Below are positions 53,848 to 64,000 of a stretch of 64,000 nt of DNA, one piece after another. The translations under genes were made by a program, and so were the position numbers. The stretch covers positions 10,814,885 to 10,878,884 of the forward strand of contig CM022955.1 of NCBI GenBank assembly GCA_012931725.1, in the 5' to 3' direction. A model generated the notes under the pieces. That model was not told the origin of the DNA. It ran no database searches and worked only from the letters and a program-made list of their open reading frames with translations. Each line of letters begins with the position of its first letter. Position 1 is the stretch's first letter. The stretch is from Litsea cubeba (lineage: Eukaryota; Streptophyta; Magnoliopsida; Laurales; Lauraceae).

Positions 53848-55960
53848 TCATAGCCTGTATCCATGCAAATGCTTTGCCCATCTTCTAGCCATGTAAGGAT
53901 CATGGTAGTCCCACCTCTCAACACTACTAGTCCTTCCACCTATTGTCAAATCCCTCCCTCCAACTTCACCACCGCCACCATCGTCATTTCGGTCGCCCTT
54001 GTCTGTGATTCCTACAATGATTTCCCCTGTTCTCAGGCATTCTTCAACCCCACCCTCAATATAGCTGTACCTTACACAGATGTATCCACAGTCGCCCAGG
54101 TCCAGTGCAATTCTCCTCTCTTCTCCACTCCTCATTTCCCCCAACCTGATCAGCCCTTCCTCCCCAATCCTCAACTGGGTTTCTCCAATAACAGCTCCTA
54201 GCAATCTGCTCAAGAACTCTTCGAATTCGTGCATCACAAAGCCATTTGATGTGCCAAAGCCAAACCCTGCACGGAAACAGTGAATGGGGACACGGGCTTC
54301 TTGCATCTCGCGACTGAGGTAAGAAGCTCTTGTTGGGCCGTCGGACAGGTGCAAGATGCAAGAATGGGGATTGTGGTGGGTGCGGTCTTCCAGTATCTTG
54401 ATCCCTTTCCTCAGTCCTTCCCTTGGGTCTGCCTCCCCTTGGTAGAAGAGGCGGTCAATGACCTGGAGGGCAGTTCGCTTTCCATGAGACGACATGCGCT
54501 TCAGAGGGAAAGCGCGTGTTGCAGTAGACGAGTAGGTGACAATAGCCAGTCGGTCGACAGAGCGGAGGGAGAAAACCACTAGTGCCATGGATTGCTTGAG
54601 GAGCCGCAGATGAGGTCCATTGGTGCTAACAACCAAGACCAGGTCAGTTGCTTGCTGGTGTGCAAGTTTCACTGAGAGATGATAGGCTCTACTTGAGGAA
54701 CAAAGATAAGCAGGTGGTGGTGCCTCCTGCCCGTTTGGTTGCAGTATTAATGATGACGATGAAGAACTGGTGAATTGCCACACTGGAGGCGAATGCACAC
54801 GCGGTGAAGTATGTGATGTGGGTGGTGGTCTGCTGCTCAGTTGGAGAGATGGTGGATGACTATGGCCACATGCAGGAAAGTTTCGGTGAGAAGAAACTAG
54901 CGGGACAGGGATGAGAGCGAGACGGAGGCGGGGGTGGATTGGGTCTTCTGGCTCGACGGGGTCGTCATCATCATACCTAGCAGAACGGAGGGATGAGCGC
55001 CTGTGGACTCGAATGGTGGCAATGGAATCATCAAGAATGCGTAGGATAGGGTCTGTTTGTTGGGGACAGGTGGGGAGGGGTGAGAAATTCCGAGGGAGTT
55101 GGGTCCAGTGGGCTCGGCATATAGGACATGTAACGCTGCCATGCCTGACATTTGATGAGATACAGATGAAATGGAAGGCGTGCGAGCACTGGGCGGTAAA
55201 TATGGCCTGGCAGGAGCTGGCACTCTCGCCGTAGATGAGAGGTTCTAGGCATATTGTGCAAAGATTCTGCAGATTGGATGAAAACAGGTTAATATTTAAC
55301 CAAGATGGAATCTATTGACATAGAGAACTAAGAAGAAAATTAGTGATAAGCTCTTTTCCCATTGGCTGAACTGTTGAACTGTTCTTGTTTAGCTGTAGCA
55401 AGCTAGCGTTACTCCAAAGAAAGCAATATCAACAGTTGATAAAGAAACATATGAATAAGCACTGATGATATTTTTTTTTATGCAACTTATGCTTAGATTT
55501 CCTTGATAGAGGAAAAAAAAAAACGATCTCATTGACTCCTAGGACTGGGTGAAGAATCCACCCTGCCCCTTCATAGTTTATTCCTTTTTAGACTGATCAA
55601 TAGTTTGAATTTTCTAACAGTGAGAAAGAGTGAGACTGTCAAGACTTTTTTTTTTTTTTCAAGGTAGGTGTGCTTATTTCCAAAAGGGCGTATATAATGT
55701 ATAGAGGAATGAAGGCAGCTGTATCTCACTCTAACTCCCATAAGCTAGAGAACAACCAAGGAAGAGCTCAACCAAAAGGCCATAGCCCAAGGAAACCCAC
55801 AAGCACATGCCTGAAAAAAGGAGCCCACAAGCCGGGCCAGCTAAAACAAAAGGGAAATTATTTTTATTCTGACTATGGGCCCCAGAAGTGAGACTGTTCT
55901 AGTGTTATTTTTTTTGGGGTGCGTGTGCGTGCGTGTGCGTGCGTGTGTGTGTGTGTGGGT

Positions 55961-55992
<32 letters not shown>

Positions 55993-58900
55993 ATACAACA
56001 TTAACTTAAAAGAGGAAAAACAACTATATGGACATAAATGTTCAAAATAAAAGTGGGTTCGATGCCCAAAATATAAACGTCTAAACTCCTTGGGGATGGG
56101 AAATGTTGAGGCCATGTGCCCAAAATATGGAAGTCTTAGCTCCTTGGGGATTGGAAATGTTTAGACCATCCGCATGGAACAGCCTCGTCAGTTGAGCCAA
56201 CTTAGAAGTAAAAAAAATCATTTTGGGGGAAGGGGTCTGTGGGTTAAGGTGAGTAATCAGCCCCAAGAAAATCATGGGGTAGGGGAAGGGTGGAAACAGT
56301 TATTTTACCTAGGCTGTGCGAAAACATCCGAACCCGTTTATCATTGACCCTTACTGTTTAACGGTTATATATCTTACGACTTCCTTGTGTATAAAATCCA
56401 ACTGTGGCTAATGCCTAAAATAGTATCATGCTTGCCCAAGAATCAATTCATAAGTACTCAAGTTAAAACTCACTCATGAACAGCAGTCCAACCTAGCAAA
56501 AAAGTAAAATAATCAAGCAAAATTGGCGTGTAAATAGATTGGATTGACTAAATATGAGCCCCACATTAATAAAGTGGGGAAATCTTTTAGGACTTCATAG
56601 GCTAGGATCATTTGATATCTCATATGCCCTTGATGGTCATGCATGAAGGCGGGTCTCACTAAAAAGGGTGCTGCATCTCCAATATGAAGATTTATGGGTG
56701 TGTGCAAAAGAGAGGTCCTTGCCTTTGGGGCCTGCTTGAGGCTATGCCTATCATGGGGAGGACGCGGGAAAGATCACAATGACACGTGAGGGCACTGCAA
56801 AATATCAACCCCATTAGATATCCCAACCCCCTCACCTGGCCCTCAACTATGATGGTTTTAGAGTGCATCATTATTTTGAAACTGAACGTGAACACCACAG
56901 TTTTCTGTGCTCAAGGTGGAGTTCACTTGCATCAAACCAAATCCTTTGCAGAAACACCTGCCCTCTTTAAATTAGCACCTGTCCTATGTGACATTAAAGT
57001 GGTCAATATTTGCCCTTGAATTGCAGCACAAAGCCAATAGAAACTGAGGGTTAGATTGATAATATATCTATAACCATCACTCATCCAAATCCAAATCCAT
57101 CCATCCATTTTCCCTATCCGATGGTCAAATACACAAATGAAGAAGGCGGGAAAATTGTAGCAAGTCTAACAAATAAAGCCTTCCTTTATTTCTCATTCAA
57201 AAGTGAAAAAGATAAAGCCATTTCAAAGCAAAAGGTAAATGCGCAACCGGGACCACTTTCCAGACATTGAATGGCTGGAAATGTAGACCCATCTCTTTGT
57301 TTTTTTGTGGCTGCCAACCAACAGCAATCAACTTCAATTAATTACTCCAATATCAATTGCATTTATCATTTCAAGTTCATTAATGCCATTTACCACATTC
57401 CCCATTCTCTACTATTCTTTCTCAATTTTATTTTAAATCTCTGCCACAAGGGGACACCTGTGCCATTTCCTAAAGTGGCACCATCATAGTGTCAGTGTGG
57501 ATCTATTGTCCTCGTGATCAATCTATTTCATTTTCATCTGTTTGAACCATCTATTTTATTGACACCAGCCTTTAAGAATATAATTGTGCAACACCAATTC
57601 TCTGAGTGTACAGTAATTTTGGTAAAAACTTTAATTTATCAGTTTAATTTAGGAGAGAGGATTTTTGAGTCCGACCTCTCTCCACGTCACCCAAACAAAT
57701 CTTAAACTTCTTGTTTAAGCCAGCAAATGATGATGATTGATGACGGTGGCTTAAAAAAAATATATAGAAAATAAATGTCTGCTTCATATTTAAATAAAAG
57801 CAAAAGAAAGATAGAAACTTCTGGATACATTACAATATACATAGTTCCTGTAACGGGCTAAACGGTTAGATTAATGGTTGCCATTTTAAACCATTAGTCT
57901 TCATTTCGATCTGATTTTTTTTTTTTTTTTTTTGAATGGTATCATGATCTATGTAGTTACCTTGTCAAGGGGGCTGAATTCTAGGTCCTCTGAGATCTCT
58001 GAGACATTCCTTCCTTTTGCAGAAGACTTCACCTGACTTGATGATACCTGCAACAGATCCCCACAAGAAAGTCCTCATATTTTCTTCTATTCTCTCAACT
58101 AAAAAAAGGAAAACCAGATAATGGGTTTTTTTTTTTTTTTTTTTTAAAAGATGTTTGAGCTCAAATTAGTGAGAGATTGAGAAAAAAAGAGGGTAGAAGG
58201 ATATGGTTGAAGATAAATTTTTTGCAACATCTGTTTTGAGCTTTTTGAGGATAAAAAGAGACAGCTTGGCTTTAAGGGAAAAGTGAAAAAAAGAAAGAAG
58301 AGAATTTGAAGCAACGGACAAATCCTATATTCCAACAGGAGGAAGAATTCCTTGAGAATGTAGTTATGCGGAAAAAGGAGATTTTTGACAGAACCCAAAG
58401 GATGAAAATGGTGAAGATATAGAGCAATCAAGGAACCCAGGAAGATTTTTTAATCAGCGTAATGAAGAAAATGAAGTTTGAGAAAAGCCCCAAAATCCAA
58501 GATACAAAAAACACTCACAAACCCAACTCCAAAGTAAGACATGTCCCCAGAAAATCCAACTATATCACAAAAAGGAGAGATTTTTGAAAACCCCACATAA
58601 AGAAAGTGGGGAATATTGATAGAAATCCTAAGAACCAAGCTAAAAATATATATCTAGAAATGTGATTACACAAAGAAAGAGGAGATTTTTGAAGCACCCA
58701 AATGAAGAAAATAGAGAAGATAAAGAGAGAAATCATGAAATCGCACGAAATCAAAGAAAACCCAGAAAAGGGGAAGAAGAAGACCACCTACATTTTCATG
58801 GGGTGAATCGTCTGATCGACTCTTTGAGAAGGAAGAGCAGGGGGGAATGAGATTATACGAAAGAAAGATTGGATTTTTAAAGCACCCAAATGAAGAAAAT

Positions 58901-59273
58901 GGAGAAGATAAGAGAGAAATCATGAATTAGCATCAAATCAAAGAAAACCCAGAGAAGGGGAAGAAGAAGAAGAAGACCTCCGTTTTCATGGCGTGAATGG
59001 TCTGATCGACTCTTTGGGAAGGAAGAGCAGGGGGAAATGAGATTGTACGAAAGAAAGATTGGATTTTTAAAGCACCCAAATGAAGAAAATGGAGAAGATA
59101 AGAGAGAAATCATGTATTCGCACGAAATCAATGAAAACCCAGAGAAGGGGAAGAAGAAGAAGACCACCTACATTTTCATGGGGTGAATCGTCTAGTCGAC
59201 TCTTTGAGAAGGAAGCGCAGGGGAAGAGCCCAATCTTTCTCGCTGCTATTCTCAACATGGAAACTCCCATCAT
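53848..59273 (-). CDS. WAV3-type RING/VWA E3 ubiquitin ligase, 3 exons
   Basis: Exons on the minus strand: 59273-59172 (34 codons), 58047-57961 (29 codons), 55266-53848 (472 codons plus stop). Both introns are GT-AG and in phase 0; product 535 aa. The RING-H2 finger is C66-x2-C69, C90-x-H92-x2-H95-x2-C98, C110-x2-C113, with QAIFTAQCSHAFHFICIS and GSVTCPICRAHW, typical of the WAV3/WAVH/EDA40 family. That family of cytoplasmic ligases acts in root growth and auxin-related responses in Arabidopsis. A von Willebrand A-like domain follows (about 268-410: TDLVLVVSTNGP, VDRLAIVTYSSTA, CILHLSDGPTR), but the metal-binding DxSxS is absent. The C-terminus ends HDPYMARRWAKHLHGYRL. Exon 3 is certain. Exons 1-2 are inferred from splice sites, open frames and phase; the first Met is the least certain point. 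Confidence 0.85.
55267..57960 (-). other. Intron 2 of the WAV3-type gene
   Basis: Non-coding. Contains a reverse-oriented retroposon-like segment (T-run at 55645-55658 then about 230 bp), the (GT)n/G-run microsatellite at 55918-55991, and A/T-rich DNA. No exon seen. Confidence 0.6.
55918..55991. repeat. GT/GTGC microsatellite followed by a long G run
   Basis: GGGTGCGTGTGCGTGCGTGT-type repeats run into about 30 uninterrupted G. Confidence 0.95.
58664..59227. repeat. About 188-bp tandem repeat, three copies, overlapping exon 1
   Basis: Units start with GATT(A/G)(C/T)AC-AAAGAAAG at 58664, 58851 and 59041. Each contains GCACCCAAATGAAGAAAAT, AAAACCCAGA and TTTTCATGG-GTGAAT. The distal unit contains the 3' part of exon 1 and its splice donor. 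The other two carry copies of that exon part. A fourth, decayed unit may lie at about 58560-58663. Confidence 0.9.
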
Positions 59274-59298
59274 CTCTCTCTCTCTCTCTCTCTCTCTC
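59274..59298. repeat. (CT)n tract next to the start codon
   Basis: On the minus strand this is a (GA)n run directly upstream of the WAV3-type ATG, so likely in the 5' UTR or core promoter. Confidence 0.85.
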
Positions 59299-61452
59299 CT
59301 CGTTCGTTTCTTGCTGGTTTCCTTCTTTTTATGGGAGCTGTGTTTTCCCTTTCCTTCCTTTCTAAGAGCTTCTATGGGACATTGGTCTGCAAAATTTGCA
59401 GGGTTTTCTGCACAGTGTCGGTTTTCCCTTTTCTTCCTTGCTTTATTCTTGTGTCTCTCTCTCTGCCGTCTCTATTTCATCTACTTCTATACCTTTTACT
59501 GCACCGAATGGAACAACATTTGAAATTCACAGTTGCTTCTTTTCCAGATACCACTCCATTTATTTTTGAAAGGTAGATCTTCTTGAAAACAGAGCCCTGT
59601 TTATGAATCTGCTCCATCTCTCAATGGGCTTGTCTTGCCCAAATCCGGGTTCATTTAGCTGGGCCTCAACGTGCATATGATTTTGATTGGTTGGCTTGGA
59701 ATTATGTTTATGCCCAAAGCATTTAATGAGTCATTTTCATATGTAGTTTTAGGCATATATCACTATTATTGGGGCCATTTATTTTGTGTATATATTTGAA
59801 GACACTTGGGGCCTCTTTCTTTTACAAAATTCTTGACAAGAATTTGAGATGTCGAGAATTTCTGATGAGATAGTGATGGTTGTCCCTTAGTACTCGAAAC
59901 TTTCAAATGCAATGTCCATGAAATTTCAAATTCTAGCCACTTAAAATGTCCCGAATTATTCTCCAATGAAGAGGGACTGGTTTTGATGAATTTACAATTT
60001 TTCCAAACTTGATTTCTTCGAATTCTTTGAAAGAAACAGGCCCATTTAGGGAAACTCTTTGCAAAGGTTATTATCGATAAATATAGGAAGCAAGTTAGTA
60101 GTACTCATAATCATAAAAATATATTATGCTTTCATTATTACAAGCTTGTTCATTAAACCTAGATCCAAACCTCAAGTGCACTAAATGAGCTTTAAACAAG
60201 AGGATTGAAGATCAACAATTTCATAATCGGATGGAATCGAATTTAGGATTGAATTAGTGTTGAACTCAAACTAGGACTCATTAATTGCAATTGAGTGAGC
60301 GCCTGAACATTGGTATGTCTGAACCAAATTTCACATGTTTAATCCTACCATTGGGAGTTCTGATGGGCTGGGCTAGGTCCACCCTGGCTTGGGCCGAGTT
60401 CAGGCATTTGGTTTTAGTACTCGGTCAAGCGTAGATAGAAAATTTGGGCCAAAATTAGATTAAAATCAGGCCTGAATAAGAGTGCTTGTAGTTTATTGAC
60501 TATGATGGAAAGCTTGATCAGCCCAACTCAATTGACTAAATGGGCAGGTTCGGACCAAATATATTTGAGCCAGGCCACATATGGACCACGTCAGGCTTAA
60601 GCTGGTTATGATGATATATTTCTAAAGTAGGGCCAGGCCTGAATATGCCTCAACTTTGCTTGACGTGGGCCATGGACACCCCCACAGGCCCCACCTACCC
60701 GCTCCTACCTTCTATGAGCTACCCATAACTACCACTACTATAAATAAACTACTAGATTACTTTTCCTTTGGGTCCACCACAAATGTTGACTAACTTTACA
60801 ACAAAAAAGACTGCTCAATAAAATTGGAAAAGGGGATCTGAATTGGACTCCAGAAACTTTTGATAATCTGGCTCGTCTCTTCATGTTTAGGACGGATTCG
60901 TATATAAATGTACTAGCAACAAAGATCCGTGCTATAAATAAAACATAATAAAATTTGAAAATTCTATATTTTTAAATATAACTGAAAATAAAATAAATAG
61001 ACATTATTTATCGTTCTTAAAATTCTACATATCAAAATCTATTCAAAATAATTGGATTTCACATTCAAATTAGGGGTGCCTTGTACTGGAAAGAGAAATA
61101 AATCTAATCCTACAAAAACATTCACATATTTTAAAAATAAAGAACTGTGTCGTTGTTCAAAATAATTATGAAAGATGGCAAAAGAAAAGAAAATAAAAGA
61201 TGTGCACACATAAATACATCTAATCTAAAACAGTAACATGTATTGACAACTAATGAGATAATGATATCCATAACCATGAAATAGAAATCATGCAAAACAC
61301 AAATTAAAGCACATGTAAAATGCAATTTTTACTATCACTATATGTGAATTTATATGTGTTATATATATTTTAAATATAGTAAGTATTTGTTAGGATAAAA
61401 CATATAAGTCTTCTCAAATTGTTGTGATCTTCCACTGAACAATTAAAATAAA
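59299..61452. other. Intergenic DNA
   Basis: 59299-59580 is pyrimidine-rich and probably holds the WAV3-type promoter. 60360-60680 is rich in GGCCGAG, GGGCC and CAGGCC words, akin to 9240-9410 and 21780-21950, and probably transposon-derived. No gene seen. Confidence 0.4.
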
Positions 61453-61725
61453 GGAGAATTTTCAAAAAAGTCCTTAAGTTTCGGCCTTATTTCAAAAAAG
61501 GACACACGTTTTACCGAAACTATGTCATGGCTTTAAATGAAGGGTAATTTGGGTATTTTCAAAATATTGAGGGAAAAAGTACCAGAAAATATCTTACATG
61601 GCCAGATGTCCTTAATTGAAAATTTACTGGAAAGCTTAGGGACTAATTTGAGAAGTTTCAAAACTTGTGTCTTTTTTTCTTGAAATAAGGCAAAAACTTA
61701 ACGCCATATTTGAAAATCTCCCTCA
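61453..61725. mobile_element. Foldback MITE related to 32017-32548
   Basis: The ends GGAGAATTTTCAAAAAAGTC and, inward from the right, GGAGATTTTCAAATATGGCG are inverted. Further in, TTATTTCAAAAAAGGACACA pairs with TGTGTCTTTTTTTCTTGAAA. The interior differs from the intron 5 element. Confidence 0.65.
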
Positions 61726-62660
61726 AAATAATTAGGGAGCAAATGATTGTGAAGATATTGATAGACAAATAGATTAATTGCACCTAACAAACTACAAAGA
61801 AAACTTTTTTTTATTTATTCATCAAGAGTTCTAGTAAGAATTTGTAAATATACATTTGGAGAAAATCATGTCTCAATGGAGATGGGTACGTTCAACACAT
61901 TGAAACTCTCTCAGATTGATAGGATGCTTCATTGATCTAATAGATTACACCAAGTGAAGTTGGCGAGTATTTTGGTGCTTTCATACTTCAGCAGACCTCA
62001 ACCTCATTTCCTTTCGCTTGTTGTTTTTGTTCTAGTATTTTACTTTAGTTCCTGCCATCTAAGACTGTGTGCTACTTTGTGCTCTGCTTTTAATCTTCAA
62101 TAAACAACCCTCTTTTAGCAAAAAAATAAAATAAAAATAATAATCTCTTAACCATGCATTACTTCAATTTTCTTTTTCAGAAACATTGGTAACATCAATC
62201 TTAGAAGATAACAAAAAATGTGAGAAGTTTCATGCTTCGTTTTTTATTTTTTATTGCTATCGGAGGGTTTCCAATCCTTTGGGTTTGGACTAAATTAAAC
62301 TCCCCTGTAACCTCAATGTGATAGTGCAATTTCGAACCTAAATAAATACATTTCAAAAGAAAGAATCAAACTTTGGATAACCAAATAAAAAAGTTGAAAG
62401 CACTTGCGATGTTGAGAGATGACTATGAGAAGGATATAGATGCTTAGAGAGAAATATGAGTTGGGGCATTTGGCGACGGATCCCTGAACATGTCACTTTA
62501 TTGCCTTAGGTCCACAATCTTTTTTTATAGTGTGATAGGTCATTTTTCCAAATTTGAAGACCTAAAATGTCTAATTTACCCTTTCTTCAAAATCATATCC
62601 CATGATTCAAAATCATATTTCACGATTAGTGGGATATGCCATTAATAATGGTCAACTACC
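61726..62660. other. Intergenic DNA, no gene
   Basis: A/T-rich sequence without a recognisable coding region or element. Confidence 0.4.
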
Positions 62661-63660
62661 ATTTAATTAGCCAGATAAATTTCAAAAAATGTAAATAAAT
62701 TTCAAAAGATCCAAATAAATTTCAAAAATATAAATAAATTTCAAAATATGAAAATAAAATTAAGAAATACAAATAAATTCAAAAGAAAGCAAATAAATTT
62801 TAAAAAAATGCAATAATTTCAAAAGAACGCAGAAAAATTTAAAAAGACGCAAATAAATTTCAAAAAAATATAAATAAATTTCAAAAGATGAAAATCAATT
62901 TAAAAAGACGCAAATAAATTTCAAAAGATCCAAATAAATTCCAAAATATGAAAATCATTAGAAAAAGACGCAAATAAATTTTAAAAAATCTAAATAAATT
63001 TCAAAAGACACAAATAATTTTCAAAAGATGTAAATAAAATTAAAAAATATAAATAAATTTTTTAAAAAATGCAAATACATTTGCCACAAACTTAGATAGA
63101 TTTGTCCAAAACTCAGATAAATTTATTCGAGAACTAAGATAAATTAGCCAAAAATTCAGATAGATTTGTTCAGAACTCAGAGAAATTTGTTTCAGAACTC
63201 AGATAAATTTGAGTAAAACTCAAATAAATTTGAAAAAAAATGAAAAACTCAGATAAATTTCATAAAAACTCATATATCCAAAAGATAAAAATCATTAGAA
63301 AAAGATGCAAATAAATTTTTAAAGAATCTAAATAAATTTCAAAAGACACAAGTAATTTTCAAAAGATGTAAATAAAATTAAAAAATACAAATAAATTTAA
63401 AAAAATACAAATACATTTGCCACAAACTTAGATAGATTTGTCCAAAACTCAGATAAATTTATTCGAGAACTAAGATAAATTAGCCAAAAATTTAGATAGA
63501 TTTGTCCAGAACTCAGAGAAATTTGTTTCAGAACTCAGATAAATTTGACGTAAAACTCAAATAAATTTGACAAAAAATGAAAAACTCAGATAAATTTCAT
63601 AAAAACTCATATAGATTTGTCAAAAAAACTCAGATAATTTTTTTCAAAAACTAAGATAAA
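62660..63660. repeat. A/T-rich minisatellite with 17-19-bp units
   Basis: Dozens of variants of CAAATAAATTTCAAAAGAT and, further on, AACTCAGATAAATTTG. Imposed on this is a direct duplication of about 337 bp: AAAATCATTAGAAAAAGA starts at 62951 and 63288, and the copies stay aligned to about 63625. Confidence 0.9.
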
Positions 63661-64000
63661 TTTATCAAACACTAAGCTGGCTTCTCTGCGCAGACTGGGT
63701 CGGGTCAGGATAGGGGTGTTTCTGTTGTTGTGATAATGAATTACAAGATAAATATGATTACCCCATCCTTGTATAGTTCCATCAAAACCAGCCATTTTGG
63801 AAAAAAAAAAAAAAAAAAAAGGAGAGAAACCCAACTCAATCCAAAGAACCCAAATAAAACAAAAAAATGCAACCAAGTAGAAATTAAAGACTCGAGTAAT
63901 CAACAGCCAACAAGCAAATTAGCAGAACAAAAACAGGAACCTAATTACACAATCAGGGCTTAAAAAAAATAATTCCAAAAGCGCCCCAAAAACAACCCTT
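63661..64000. other. Right edge, no gene recognised
   Basis: Contains an A-run of 20 at 63801-63820. Short ORFs on both strands show no family features. Confidence 0.4.

Noticed and set aside
54911..55234. Plus-strand 107-aa ORF
   Set aside because: It is antisense to the RING exon of the WAV3-type gene, which explains the open frame.
55957..55991. Long G run as a functional G-quadruplex
   Set aside because: A homopolymer after a GT microsatellite is most simply slippage, and such runs are often mis-sized in assemblies.
58144..59273. Minus-strand ORFs rich in Phe/Leu in intron 1 of the WAV3-type gene
   Set aside because: They read through tandem repeat units past a splice donor. Only the first 34 codons from 59273 join in phase to the next exon.
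1..64000. CRISPR arrays, bacterial operons or phage-like systems
   Set aside because: Intron-bearing plant genes and plant transposons account for the window. The regular repeats have no spacer structure.

Overview
This window is nuclear DNA of a flowering plant with a repeat-rich genome. Evidence: spliced genes with GT-AG introns up to 9.2 kb, plant-specific families (WAV3-type RING/VWA ligase, plant mobile domain), Ty1/copia and Ty3/gypsy LTR elements, a TRIM, Helitron, hAT, PIF/Harbinger and foldback MITE families. The species cannot be fixed from sequence alone.

Layout. 1-1400: degenerate satellite. 1400-5600: gene-poor DNA with an LTR/PBS junction, a (GA)n tract and a SINE-like unit. 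5606-7847 (minus): a five-exon plant mobile domain gene broken by at least five nonsense codons. 9408-21654: a Helitron-bounded block of about 12.2 kb whose ends are fixed by an unfilled paralogous site at 22552/22553. Inside it sit a PIF/Harbinger element (9421-10477) and a non-autonomous gypsy-type element (11507-17868), which itself contains a solo LTR (14830-16859). 23677-51651 (plus): a complete 11-exon THO3/TEX1 gene (314 aa) stretched over 28 kb. 53848-59273 (minus): a 3-exon WAV3-type E3 ubiquitin ligase (535 aa), convergent with TEX1. 59300-64000: non-coding DNA with one foldback MITE and a 1-kb A/T-rich minisatellite.

TEX1 introns carry most of the transposons. Intron 3 has a 581-bp hAT-like element, intron 4 a copia gag fragment and a small MITE, and intron 5 two foldback MITEs and an LTR remnant. 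Intron 7 has an antisense Copia (35675-41344) with LTRs that look identical. Intron 10 has a TRIM (42871-48671) split by a sense-strand Copia (42965-48447). All exon joins keep frame, so the host gene looks intact despite the load.

Only two cellular genes look functional: an mRNA export/THO subunit and a ubiquitin ligase. They show no operon-like or pathway link. I did not find a clearly new biological system. The most informative structures are the nested insertions that can be dated against their own empty sites, the TRIM/Copia pair sharing priming signals, and the tandem duplication of the ligase gene's exon 1 with its splice donor.
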